The notes beneath the pieces are model-generated. The model saw only the letters and a list, made by a program, of their open reading frames with translations, did no database searches and had not been told where the DNA came from. A DNA stretch of 64,000 nucleotides from assembly GCF_030384665.1 (NCBI RefSeq), contig NC_083674.1:1612001-1676000 (forward strand), read 5' to 3'. Position numbers and translations under genes: made by a program. Of the stretch, positions 1 through 8,302 are shown one piece after another (positions within the stretch are counted from its first letter, which is position 1; each line of letters opens with the position of its first letter). This DNA is from Lodderomyces elongisporus (taxonomy: Eukaryota; Ascomycota; Pichiomycetes; Serinales; Debaryomycetaceae).

Positions 1-1135
1 AATTTTGAAGATTTCTTATATGAATCACCCCCTTTGAATCACCAACAGCTATTATCGATGGAAAATTTGGATTAATAGAAATAGAATTAAGACTAGTACC
101 AAACGAGGCCTGTATTTTTGGTTTCTGCAGCAGTTCTCTTGTATCGTAAATACTCAAATTTCCCGCTTCATCGGTAACTCCAAATAATGAATCATGCGTG
201 GGGACCCACTCAATATCATTGACACCACTACCGTGCTGCCAATATCGTTCCTGTTTAAGAGAGTTGCTCAGCTTATTATATTTGGTGACATCATGCAAGT
301 TAATGATTCCATTCATATTTGCCGACACAAGTAAACCTTCCATGTTCTTGTTCCAGTCCATTGCGTAAATCTCTACTTTTTGCTCAGTCGGTACTTGATC
401 ATTAACCAATCGTATTTGCACCTTATTTACCTGGGTATCATCAACAATCAGTTTTTGAAAACTTTTGTGTCGCGTACGTTCAAATATGATCAAGTCACCA
501 TAATTGTTGGCACTCGCAATGACGTTTGGTTTTTGTGGCATGTACTTGAGTTTGTTGACGTCTCCGTACTGGTTAATTTTTTGCAAGACTTTGGGTTTCA
601 TATTTGATGAAGAGGACTGACTTAAGTTGAGCTCAAACTCCTCCTTCTCTTGATTGTAATCAAGTTTGTTAATGACAATTTTCTTATTGAGGTTGGTGTA
701 TGTAGGAACTTGAAGGATTGAAATGGAATCTACTGGAGATTGGCCCATAGTGAATGTTCCATGTAATAGACGTTGTAAGATCACATCAGACTCTGAAGTT
801 TCATCATTTTTTTCGTCATTTGGGTTCTCATTTTGTTCATAATTAATTACCGACGATTTATGAGTGATATCAGGGAAGAATTGAATCGTGAGGGATGGCC
901 AAAGAAGGGAATTTGTTGACAAGTAATCATAAAGAAATGGCGCATTCTTCTTCCATATTCGATATTTCTTCTCTGTCAGTTCGTCAATAAGCGACTCTTC
1001 GACAGGTGCACCTGTACCTAATTCAGTTTCACCAACGGGAGCAGAGTCAGAAGCAATTTCAGCAGTTAACAAGTTTTCCGCTTTCGAATCCGTCACTGGT
1101 GGTTTAATTTCACTTTTGGTTTCAATTTCGTCCAT
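1..1135 (-). CDS. HAT2: Histone acetyltransferase subunit Hat2 (RBBP4/MSI1-type WD40), 3' partial
   Basis: WD40 histone chaperone subunit that in yeast partners Hat1 and presents histone H4 for acetylation. The frame is open from an ATG at 1135 to the window edge, 378 codons without a stop, so the C-terminus is missing. Residues about 50-75 carry the diagnostic N-terminal helix and strand of the RBBP4/Hat2/Msi1 family (KKYRIWKKNAPFLYDYL, then LLWPSLTIQFFP), followed by ILQRLLHGTFTMGQ. WD-type strands follow, for example GVNDIEWVP, FGVTDEAGNLSIYD and FPSIIAVGDSKGVIHI. The paralogue Msi1/Cac3 (CAF-1 subunit) is the main alternative; the insert-poor N-terminus looks more like Hat2. The gene is divergent from EFM4 across a 392-bp spacer. 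Confidence 0.8.
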   Translation of the reverse strand, partial: MDEIETKSEIKPPVTDSKAENLLTAEIASDSAPVGETELGTGAPVEESLIDELTEKKYRIWKKNAPFLYDYLSTNSLLWPSLTIQFFPDITHKSSVINYEQNENPNDEKNDETSESDVILQRLLHGTFTMGQSPVDSISILQVPTYTNLNKKIVINKLDYNQEKEEFELNLSQSSSSNMKPKVLQKINQYGDVNKLKYMPQKPNVIASANNYGDLIIFERTRHKSFQKLIVDDTQVNKVQIRLVNDQVPTEQKVEIYAMDWNKNMEGLLVSANMNGIINLHDVTKYNKLSNSLKQERYWQHGSGVNDIEWVPTHDSLFGVTDEAGNLSIYDTRELLQKPKIQASFGTSLNSISINPNFPSIIAVGDSKGVIHIRNLQN

Positions 1136-1315
1136 GCTTAAATTGCTAGAAGGATGCTTCTTAAAGTGTGTATCTGTACTTTCTTGTTTTTGAATTCAGA
1201 TCGAGTAGGAAAAGACGAAAAGAAGAAGAAAAAAAAATGAAAACGCGGAATTGAGACGCGATCATGGAAAGCCTCGTGTTTTCTGCCGTAGCCAAATTTC
1301 TTTCATATATTTTAC

Positions 1316-1347
<32 letters not shown>

Positions 1348-1527
1348 AGATGTATATTATTTTTTTTCGGTTCAAGAAATTCAAGCACTTAGGTACGTCG
1401 TGGTGATGACTGCTCTGTACATCTCATCATTTCATAATTATTCACTTTAAATATTAGTTTCCTTACCAATTCATATATCTATATATATATATATACATTT
1501 TACTCTCAAACATTTGTGACAAACAGA
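1136..1527. promoter_or_regulatory. Divergent HAT2/EFM4 promoter spacer with TA/TG microsatellite
   Basis: This spacer separates the two divergent start codons. It holds a composite (TA)n(TG)n tract at about 1314-1347 and a second TA-rich run at about 1475-1496 close to the EFM4 start. I see no other conserved element. Confidence 0.5.
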
Positions 1528-2532
1528 ATGGCCGACCAAATTCAACTCAACTCATCTAAACTAGGTACCCAAGAATAGTATGTATGATATTTACACACAC
1601 ACATATATTTATACGCATATCGATATGTACATATATATTTATATATATAAATTTATATATATATATATATATATATGCACCTATTTATTTTTAATTTTTG
1701 CATTTAATTTCATTTCATTTTTTAATATTAAACTTTTAATAATTATAGAATGGTCTTTGTTTTCTAATTAACCTAGTTATATGTACTAACGTCCCACATT
1801 TCCAGTTGGAATGAGTTTTACAAAAAAGAACAACAGAATTTCAAAGATAACGAAGAAGACACTGGTGAGTGTTGGTTTGACGATTCGGATGCAGAGGCAA
1901 AGATGATTGAATTCATTATCAAACATATCAACGAAGAGAGCCTACCTGATGCTTCTTTGAGTCCCAAATCAGAACTTTCGTTTCTCGATATTGGCACCGG
2001 TAATGGACATTTACTTTTCCAACTACACGAAGACCTTCAGGAAGAGCTTGAACAGCCAGAGAAACAGCTGTTTAAATTTCACGGGATTGATTATTCACCC
2101 GATTCAATTACCTTTGCCAAAGATATAGCAGCAACAAAGTATAAGGAGAATCGAAATTTCGCTTTTGATCAAGTTGATTTGCTTTCTCCAACGGAACTGT
2201 TTCTAGAATCGCAAAAATTTGACATTCTTTTGGATAAGGGAACACTAGACGCCATTGCATTAAATCAGGATCCACTTGTCGAGTTCAACAACAAAAGAGG
2301 AATGTGCGTATATGCTCAGCAAGTTGTGAAAATGATGAAAACCGATTCTGTGCTTCTTATTACTTCATGCAATTTTACGGAACAAGAATTGGTCACTTTA
2401 GTTACGCAGGATACAGACTTAAAAGTTTGGGACAAGATCAAGTATCCAAATTTCTCATTTGGAGGGGTTGATGGATCCACAGTGGTCAGTATAGCATTTA
2501 CAAAAACAAAAACAAAAACAGAAACAGATTAG
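1528..2532 (+). CDS. EFM4: EEF1A lysine methyltransferase Efm4/See1, one intron
   Basis: S-adenosylmethionine-dependent methyltransferase that in S. cerevisiae modifies a lysine of elongation factor eEF1A in the cytosol. Exon 1 is 1528-1577 and exon 2 is 1806-2532; joined they give 258 residues. Exon 1 encodes MADQIQLNSSKLGTQE plus two bases of a Tyr codon. Exon 2 resumes as YWNEFYKKEQQNF and EEDTGECWFDD, the expected N-terminus of See1/Efm4. Motif I (SAM binding) is LDIGTGNGHLL; further on is the family motif DKGTLDAI. The splice signals are consensus (GTATGT at 1578, TACTAAC at 1784, CAG at 1803-1805). An in-frame ATG at 1903 would give only a truncated protein without the conserved N-terminus. 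The last residues are a short KTKTKTE repeat. Confidence 0.9.
1578..1805 (+). other. EFM4: Spliceosomal intron of EFM4
   Basis: 228-bp intron with 5' GTATGT, branch site TACTAAC at 1784-1790 and 3' splice site CAG ending at 1805. It contains a long TA-rich microsatellite at about 1593-1675. The first intronic base completes a TAG codon with the exon end, so unspliced mRNA stops at codon 17. Confidence 0.9.
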
Positions 2533-2585
2533 TAAGTACATAGGTGAAATCAAAGAATACAACACACGAAAAAAGAGAAAATTAG

Positions 2586-2622
<37 letters not shown>
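2586..2622. repeat. TA dinucleotide repeat between EFM4 and YRB2 3' ends
   Basis: Run of TA repeats with one CA interruption inside the 205-bp convergent spacer between EFM4 and YRB2. Confidence 0.9.
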
Positions 2623-2623
<1 letters not shown>

Positions 2624-2737
2624 CCGTATAACCGTATATCTATTTGTATATTTGTATACTTTTACTTCACACGTCTATCCTGTAGCATTAAAACTAAACT
2701 TTATTCGTTATGAAAATATACTATTTCCCAGACAAAC

Positions 2738-4105
2738 TTACATCTCAGTTTTCAATTCATCAATTTTGCTCACCAATTCGTCTCTCAATTTCTCATTGGC
2801 AAACTTGACGAGGTACTGTATTGGTTTCCCTTCAGAGTTTAATGAGTTTAATCGCAAATATTTTCCTGGGGCTAGACTTGCTTCAAGACCGCGCATAACT
2901 TCAGTATTCTTAACTATCCGATAGTTCAAAATAACACGTAATAAGCCTTGTGATCTCATCACTATTCGTACTTGTTTTGCATCTCTCTTTGATTGGTTCA
3001 AATGCAAAGGTCCAACACCTCTTTCTCTCCATCCCTCGCTGATCTTAGATAACTCAAGTTCAAAAAGTTTAGCGTTTGATGTGAATAGGGACTTTTCATC
3101 TTCTTCACCAGTGGTTTGCTCAACGGGATTGAGGTCGACTTGTTGAAATTGCTTTGTAGTGGTTGAAGTTTGAGATTCAGGTTTGTTATCGACAGAACCA
3201 CTTCCACTCAGCGATGGGGCGTTTTCAGACTTGGTATCGTTTTTGGATTCCAATGTTGCTTCAGTGGAGTCGGCATCAAGAAAGGATTTCAGTTTTAACG
3301 ATTCTTGAAATGCATTACCAAATCGTGATTTATTACCGAAAGTTGATCCTGATCCAAACCCAAACGCTGGTTTGGATGCTGGTGATTTCGGGTTTGTGGT
3401 TTTACTTGTCAACGTTGAACCCGTTGTTGATGAGGTCGTAGAGTCCGAGTTGTTTGGCGAAAACTTAGCCATGTTTCCGAACGAGGTAGTTGCTCCAAAA
3501 ACAGGTCTCGAACTCACAGGCACGCTCCGCGATTCTTTGTATTTGTTATTCTCTTTAGACTCTCTCTCTTTCTCATTCTCATTCTCTTTCTCACTCTCTT
3601 TTTCTTTTTCTCTTTCTTTTTCATTAATATTTCTAGTCTTTGTCTCTTCGTTGGCAGTGGTTGTCGCAGCAGCAGTTGTTGCGTTTGGTTTGAATTGGAA
3701 AGTTGATCCGCCAAATGTAGTTTTTGCCCGGGGTGGTAGTTCAGGCGCGTTATTGCCTAGACTTTTATCAGTCACCTTTGGTTCTTGTTTTGTTTCAGCG
3801 TCTTGTAGTTGCACATTATCTTTACCTAGGTGGCCATCTTCTTTCTCATCTTCCTTTTTCTTCTTCTCATCATCATCATCATCATCATCATCTCTGTTAA
3901 ATTCTAAAATATCCTCAAGAACTTTAACTCGCTCCTCCAATTGCACAATGCGGCTTTCAAAAAGTTTCCTCATTTCTTCAACAACGGTTGTTTTCAAGTC
4001 TTCATGCCCAATCAGTTTGGTCCTCTTCAATTTGTTGTCAAATGACAAGGAGTCTTGCTCATCTTCTAACTCAATTTTGCGTTTATTTGGACTTTCATCA
4101 GGCAT
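2738..4105 (-). CDS. YRB2: Ran-binding nuclear export cofactor, Yrb2/RanBP3-like
   Basis: Nuclear Ran-GTP binding protein that in yeast assists Crm1-dependent export. The 455-residue product starts at a clear ATG. It has a basic N-terminus (PNKRKIELEDEQ, KLKRTKL) resembling a nuclear localisation signal, a short coiled coil (about 45-70), an Asp run at about 72-80, a charged Glu/Lys/Asn repeat region (about 160-185) and scattered FG/FGFG motifs (about 200-265). A Ran-binding domain occupies about residues 335-455: LFTSNAKLFEL, GWRERGVGPLHLNQS, RIVMRSQGLLRVILN, then KPIQYLVKFAN. The phrase WRERGVGPLHLN is typical of RanBD1. Nup2 also ends in a RanBD, but the size and few FG repeats favour Yrb2. 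S. cerevisiae Yrb2 is shorter (327 residues); the excess is low-complexity sequence. Confidence 0.8.
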   Translation of the reverse strand: MPDESPNKRKIELEDEQDSLSFDNKLKRTKLIGHEDLKTTVVEEMRKLFESRIVQLEERVKVLEDILEFNRDDDDDDDDEKKKKEDEKEDGHLGKDNVQLQDAETKQEPKVTDKSLGNNAPELPPRAKTTFGGSTFQFKPNATTAAATTTANEETKTRNINEKEREKEKESEKENENEKERESKENNKYKESRSVPVSSRPVFGATTSFGNMAKFSPNNSDSTTSSTTGSTLTSKTTNPKSPASKPAFGFGSGSTFGNKSRFGNAFQESLKLKSFLDADSTEATLESKNDTKSENAPSLSGSGSVDNKPESQTSTTTKQFQQVDLNPVEQTTGEEDEKSLFTSNAKLFELELSKISEGWRERGVGPLHLNQSKRDAKQVRIVMRSQGLLRVILNYRIVKNTEVMRGLEASLAPGKYLRLNSLNSEGKPIQYLVKFANEKLRDELVSKIDELKTEM

Positions 4106-4575
4106 GGTGAACGATGTAATTGTTAGCGAAAGAAAATGAGGGTTTATGAAGATATCTTTTGGGTATGAATTGGGATCTTTTGATTTTACTAATCACTAAT
4201 CTTATTTGCCGATATGTATCTTTTTGTATTATCAACGAAGATCTGGAACTTTATAGTTTTCCACAACCAGACAAAATTCCTATGAAATTCAAATAGAAGT
4301 CTCGTTTTGTTTTGCCGTACATTCTCATATTCCTTTTTTACTCTCTCTTTCTCTCTTTCTTTTTTTCTGTTTTTTTTTTTTTTTGCTGTTTTGCTGCCAA
4401 ACTGACATACAGGAACACACAATACTTTGGGAAAAAAGTCCTGGCTTATTTTTTTTTTTATTTTTTTTTTTACAATTCAGCTATAAAGCTATATACTTTC
4501 TTTCGTTAGAAACAGAGTCTGGTGTGTTTACACAGATTTATAAACGTGTTTATAGCTAAATAGGAAATAAACTTG
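4106..4575. other. YRB2 promoter and SNP1 3' region
   Basis: 470-bp spacer upstream of YRB2 and downstream of SNP1, both on the minus strand. It contains long T homopolymers (about 4337-4385 and 4449-4472) and nothing that looks coding. Confidence 0.5.
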
Positions 4576-6024
4576 TTAGTTCCGTCTGATGCTTCTTATG
4601 GATCGAGATGCAGATTGCTGACTAGAAGAATTATTGCTACCACCACCGATCGAAGTATATTTTGCATACTTATCTGCTGTAGATGGTTGGTTATTGGCAC
4701 CAGCAGTTGAAGAATATTTTGCATATTTGTCTCGAATAGAGGCACTAACACTAGCCCCAGGACTAGCATTTGTAGCAGCAACAGATCTAGAAACAGTGGT
4801 GGATGTTGTTGGTAAAGAGGAAGAAGCACCCCCATCAACAAAGACGCTGGTTGTTGGAGGAATATGCGCACGAGGATGAGGCACACTGGCTGAAGAAGGC
4901 TGGTACGACGAATATATTGAAGTAGATTGCTGGTGTTCTCCAGGGTTTAAATAACCCGAAGCATGGCTCGAGCTGGACCATTGAGCGTTCGAATTATGAG
5001 ATGTATATGAGCTAAAACCATCTTGATAGCCATAACCACTTTCATATAAATTGTTACCTCCACTGCCTCGACTCAGTTCAATCAGGGTTTTGTATAGTTG
5101 TTGCTGATTGTGAGGATTGTTGGCAATATTAACTCGTCTGCCTGTAGCCGCCGCAGAAGCAACTCTCCCTTCTTTGACATGATTCCTTCCACCTTCACCA
5201 CCACCTAATCTTCTTGGCTTCCAATTCCGCAAAATCCTGCTCCTTTCAATATCAACCAATGCTGTTCTATTGCCTAATTTCACACCTAGCCTGCTTGTTT
5301 TGTTGACACAAGTGTTGGCATCTGCCTCATTCTCAAACACTATAAAGCCATACCCACGACTCTTTCCTTCTCGGTCACGTATGATTTTGATAGATTCAAT
5401 AATGCCGTATTTTTGGAAATGCTGCGTTACGTCAAGTTCAGTAAGTGAATAATCTAGTCGTGCTATGAATACTGTACGGTAAGGGTCTTTCATTACTTCT
5501 CTTTCGTGTTTTTCAAACAATTCTGGATCGTTCCAGTCACGGAGTTGACGAGCGAACGATTCTTTTTGTGATTGCTTTTTGATCTTGGCTGCCTGGGCAT
5601 TTGCAAGGTGTTTCGAGAATTTTAAGTTCAGGTTCAGGTTCAGGATCAGGTTCAGGTTTTTGTGCTTATTCTTACTTCGTCGTGCCTCTAATTTCGGCAG
5701 ATCTTTAACATATTTAGAGATGGCATTTTTCCACTGGGAGATGGGAGTAATCGGCTGTGTCCTACGTTTTTCAGGAGGATAATCTAAGGGGTCAACATAG
5801 GGGAATGGCGGTTTTGGTTGAAATAGTTTCTGAATGTTTGGTGGGTACTTTTCTAATTCGTCAGCCTTAAAGGAAAGAAAGTTAGTACATAAACAATTAA
5901 ATGGTTTGTCTCTTTATTTCTTTATTTCTTTATTTCTTTATTTCTTTATTTCTTTATTTCTTTTCTTTATTTCTTTTCTTTATTTCTTTTCTTCTTCGTT
6001 CTTGATAAATCCGAAACATACCAT
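4576..6024 (-). CDS. SNP1: U1 snRNP 70 kDa protein (U1-70K), ATG-only first coding exon
   Basis: U1 snRNA-binding component of the spliceosome, needed for 5' splice site recognition. The coding exons are 6022-6024 (the ATG alone) and 4576-5865, joined by removing 5866-6021; the product is 430 residues. After the start it reads ADELEKYPPNIQKLFQPKPP and PLDYPPEKRRTQ, the expected U1-70K N-terminus. A single RRM follows (about 130-210) with RNP2 VFIARL and RNP1 SRGYGFIVF, then DIERSRILRNWKPRRLGGG, the conserved tail after the RRM. The C-terminal half is Ser/Tyr/Gly-rich and lacks the long RS domain of metazoan U1-70K, as in other yeasts. Two KYAKY(S/T)S repeats occur near the end. No ATG exists in exon 2 before the conserved N-terminus, which supports the tiny first exon. 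Confidence 0.9.
5866..6021 (-). other. SNP1: Spliceosomal intron of SNP1 immediately after the ATG
   Basis: 156-bp intron. Read on the minus strand it starts GTATGT directly after the ATG, has TACTAAC at 5887-5881 and ends AAG at 5868-5866. Most of its body is a TTTATTTC-type tandem repeat (+ strand, 5910-5995). If retained, the frame from the ATG reaches TAA after 14 codons. Confidence 0.9.
5910..5995 (+). repeat. TTTATTTC-type repeat within the SNP1 intron
   Basis: Eight-base TTTATTTC units, shifting to TTTCTTTTCTTTA variants, fill more than half of the SNP1 intron between the branch site and the 5' splice site. Confidence 0.9.
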
Positions 6025-6502
6025 GCTCTTTCAGAAATTAACGTTATGCAAATTATGAGATGAAGTTGTTCAGTTGAAAACTTTCTGGTGTTGAGAGGTT
6101 GCGATATAAATTTAGGGCTGTCTCTTCACCAATACGCAGCGGCTTGTCTGAAACCCAAAAAAAAAATAATTAAAAATAATTAAAAGTAAGAGAAATAAAG
6201 AAGCACAGGAAACCAAAAACAAAAAAAAAATAGAGAGAGAGAGAAAGGTATTCAGATCATAGAAGTGCTGCGCGCCCTTTTTTTTAAAAAAAAAACAATT
6301 CCAAAAGCGAGCCACACCATTTTTGAACGGTTTATACCAACCAGTTCTATATTTCTTATCTTGTCTTTAATCCGCATTTTCCACCAAATTTTATAAGCAT
6401 TTCTCATCGCAACAGCTGAATCAATTGCAACAACTGTATCAATTGCATCTTACCCACTACTTTGTGTAATATTTTTCAAAAAAAGAACTTCTGTCTACTA
6501 CA
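6025..6502. promoter_or_regulatory. Divergent promoter spacer SNP1 / Dap1-like gene
   Basis: 478-bp spacer between divergent genes. It contains A homopolymers, a GA run (about 6232-6245), and two near copies of a CAATTGCAACAACTGTATCAA-like stretch around 6420-6448. No coding signal seen. Confidence 0.4.
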
Positions 6503-6895
6503 ATGTTTGGAGACAAGAGTAAAGAGCCTACGGAGATTTACCTCCAGAACGAAAGAATAGATAGGGATAAGCTACCGAAGTTCACTAGAGCACAGCTTCT
6601 GTCTTATAATGGCACCACGAAGAAAGAATTATATGTAGCCATTAGAGGCAACATATTTGACGTAACAGAGAATACCAAGAGTTACGGACCAGGCAAGGCG
6701 TATAACAAGCTTGTGGGAAAAGATTCGAGCAGATTGCTTGGTTTGAATAAATTGCAACTTAAAGATACTGATGGTAATCCTGAGAATTCATGGGATATTT
6801 CGGGGTTGGACGAGAAGCAATTGAAAATTGTGGATGACTGGATCGAGTTCTTCAAGATGAGATACCCCATTGTCGGTATAGTTTCGGATGAGTGA
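6503..6895 (+). CDS. Dap1/MAPR-family cytochrome b5-fold heme-binding protein without membrane anchor
   Basis: 130-residue protein of the membrane-associated progesterone receptor (MAPR) family, relatives of Dap1/PGRMC1 that bind heme and support cytochrome P450 steps of sterol synthesis. The b5-like domain spans about residues 24-125: FTRAQLLSYNG, LYVAIRGNIFDVT, then SYGPGKAYNKLVGKDSSRLLG. Tyr61 and Tyr67 match the family's YGP...Y pattern, in which a tyrosine is the axial heme ligand. The end reads QLKIVDDWIEFFKMRYPIVG. There is no hydrophobic N-terminal helix, unlike PGRMC1, so a soluble protein is predicted. It may be a paralogue of Dap1 rather than the orthologue, so no symbol is given. 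Its stop codon lies at the first unit of a GTGGGTGA minisatellite. Confidence 0.85.
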   Translation: MFGDKSKEPTEIYLQNERIDRDKLPKFTRAQLLSYNGTTKKELYVAIRGNIFDVTENTKSYGPGKAYNKLVGKDSSRLLGLNKLQLKDTDGNPENSWDISGLDEKQLKIVDDWIEFFKMRYPIVGIVSDE

Positions 6896-6998
6896 GTGGG
6901 TGAGTGGGTGAGTGGGTGAATTGGTGAGTGGGTGAATTGGTGAGTGGGTGAATTGGTGAGTGGGTGAATTGGTGAGTGGGTGAATTGGTGAGTGGGTG
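6893..6998 (+). repeat. 16-bp minisatellite starting at the Dap1-like stop codon
   Basis: Degenerate GAGTGGGT units followed by five copies of a 16-bp unit, GTGAGTGGGTGAATTG. The TGA stop of the upstream gene is the first part of the array, so the repeat forms the start of its 3' UTR. Confidence 0.9.
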
Positions 6999-8194
6999 TG
7001 TAGAAGAAACGGCTTTGTAATGTTGTCTATTTTGTAGCTCAATTTTATAGCAAATTATTTAATTGCATTTTTAATCATTGTATGCATGAGATGTTTCTGT
7101 AGGTTACATATCCTGAAGGTACCAATAATTTTATTCTGCAAAAGTTTCCGGATGTTTAATAAGCTCTATTTTCGACAAGGATATTTGAGAATTGCGGCTG
7201 GCAATTACCCACCCTCTTTAGCATTCTTTCCAAACATACATATATACATATATAAAAATTACTAGAGTCTTTGTTGACGTTAAGAGGTAAAGTGTATATA
7301 ACGATTCTCAGTATAATTTGGCACACATGTACTTTATTGAGTTTATAATATTCATTTTCATTGACCTTCGTAGTTGAAGTAGGAGTAAAAGCTTTCTCTC
7401 TCCTTCTCTCCTTCTCTCCTTCCTTCTTTCCTTCCTTACTTGCATGGTCTCATCTTATGTACGTATTCCAAGCATTTTCTCATTTGTTCAAAACATCCAA
7501 TCTTTAATACTTTTAATCGTAGTGAAAGTCGCCTTATCTCTGATGCTTCCTCCATAGATATATCTTTATACACACACAATACACCGAATATTTGCTATAT
7601 AAAGTCGTGTAAGCACTAACAAGAATCTCAGGAACAAAATATTTGGCCAAAATTAAAAAACAAAAATATATATATATATACAAACCAAGAGACAACAAAA
7701 GGTTGAATGGTTTCACCTTGTATATACATATATACTTATACATATATAGTTATATATAGGTATATCTATATATCTATTTATATTTTTAGTACAATTCAGC
7801 TTTTGTGACTTTCGATTGACGTAAATGCTATTTTTATTTTATTTTTTATTTTATTTTTTATTTTATTTTTTATTTTTTTATTTTTTTTTTCTGATTGTCG
7901 TAAGTGAAAGTGCGACGTGAGTCCAATCAATTTCACGACATCGGCTCAGAGACCTTAGCACCACATGCGCGGTATGTTTAATGCACAATAAGTGTTTCAT
8001 GTTTTGTGTTTGTTACAAGTTGCAAGTTTTTTTTTATTTTTATTTTTTTTATGATTATTCATTTTTTCTGTATTGTTTGCTGGATCTGTTCTAAAATTGG
8101 ACAATCTCGGACGAAATGGACGAGCAAGAGGAGTTTAAGGAAGGGGACGGATGTAGGAGGCAAAAAAAAATAATAGGCAAAACAAAAAGGGAGG

Positions 8195-8233
8195 CGGGTA
8201 AGTGGGTAAGTGGGTAAATGGGTAAATGGGTAA
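8195..8233 (+). repeat. GGGTAAGT / GGGTAAAT octamer repeat
   Basis: About five tandem octamers, GGGTAAGT changing to GGGTAAAT. It resembles a telomere-like G-rich repeat superficially but is short and internal. Confidence 0.85.
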
Positions 8234-8259
8234 GCTGTTTTCTCTTTTTTGAGAAATAC

Positions 8260-8264
<5 letters not shown>

Positions 8265-8300
<36 letters not shown>
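8265..8300 (+). repeat. (GA)18 microsatellite
   Basis: Uninterrupted GA dinucleotide run within the long spacer. Confidence 0.95.

Positions 8301-8302
<2 letters not shown>

Noticed and set aside
3372..4139. 255-codon forward ORF opposite YRB2
   Set aside because: It is the antisense shadow of YRB2; its Ser/Phe/Leu runs mirror the Glu/Lys repeats of the real protein.
8195..8233. Telomere-like GGGTAAGT repeats
   Set aside because: Too short, 8-bp unit, and internal; Candida-clade telomere units are longer and different.
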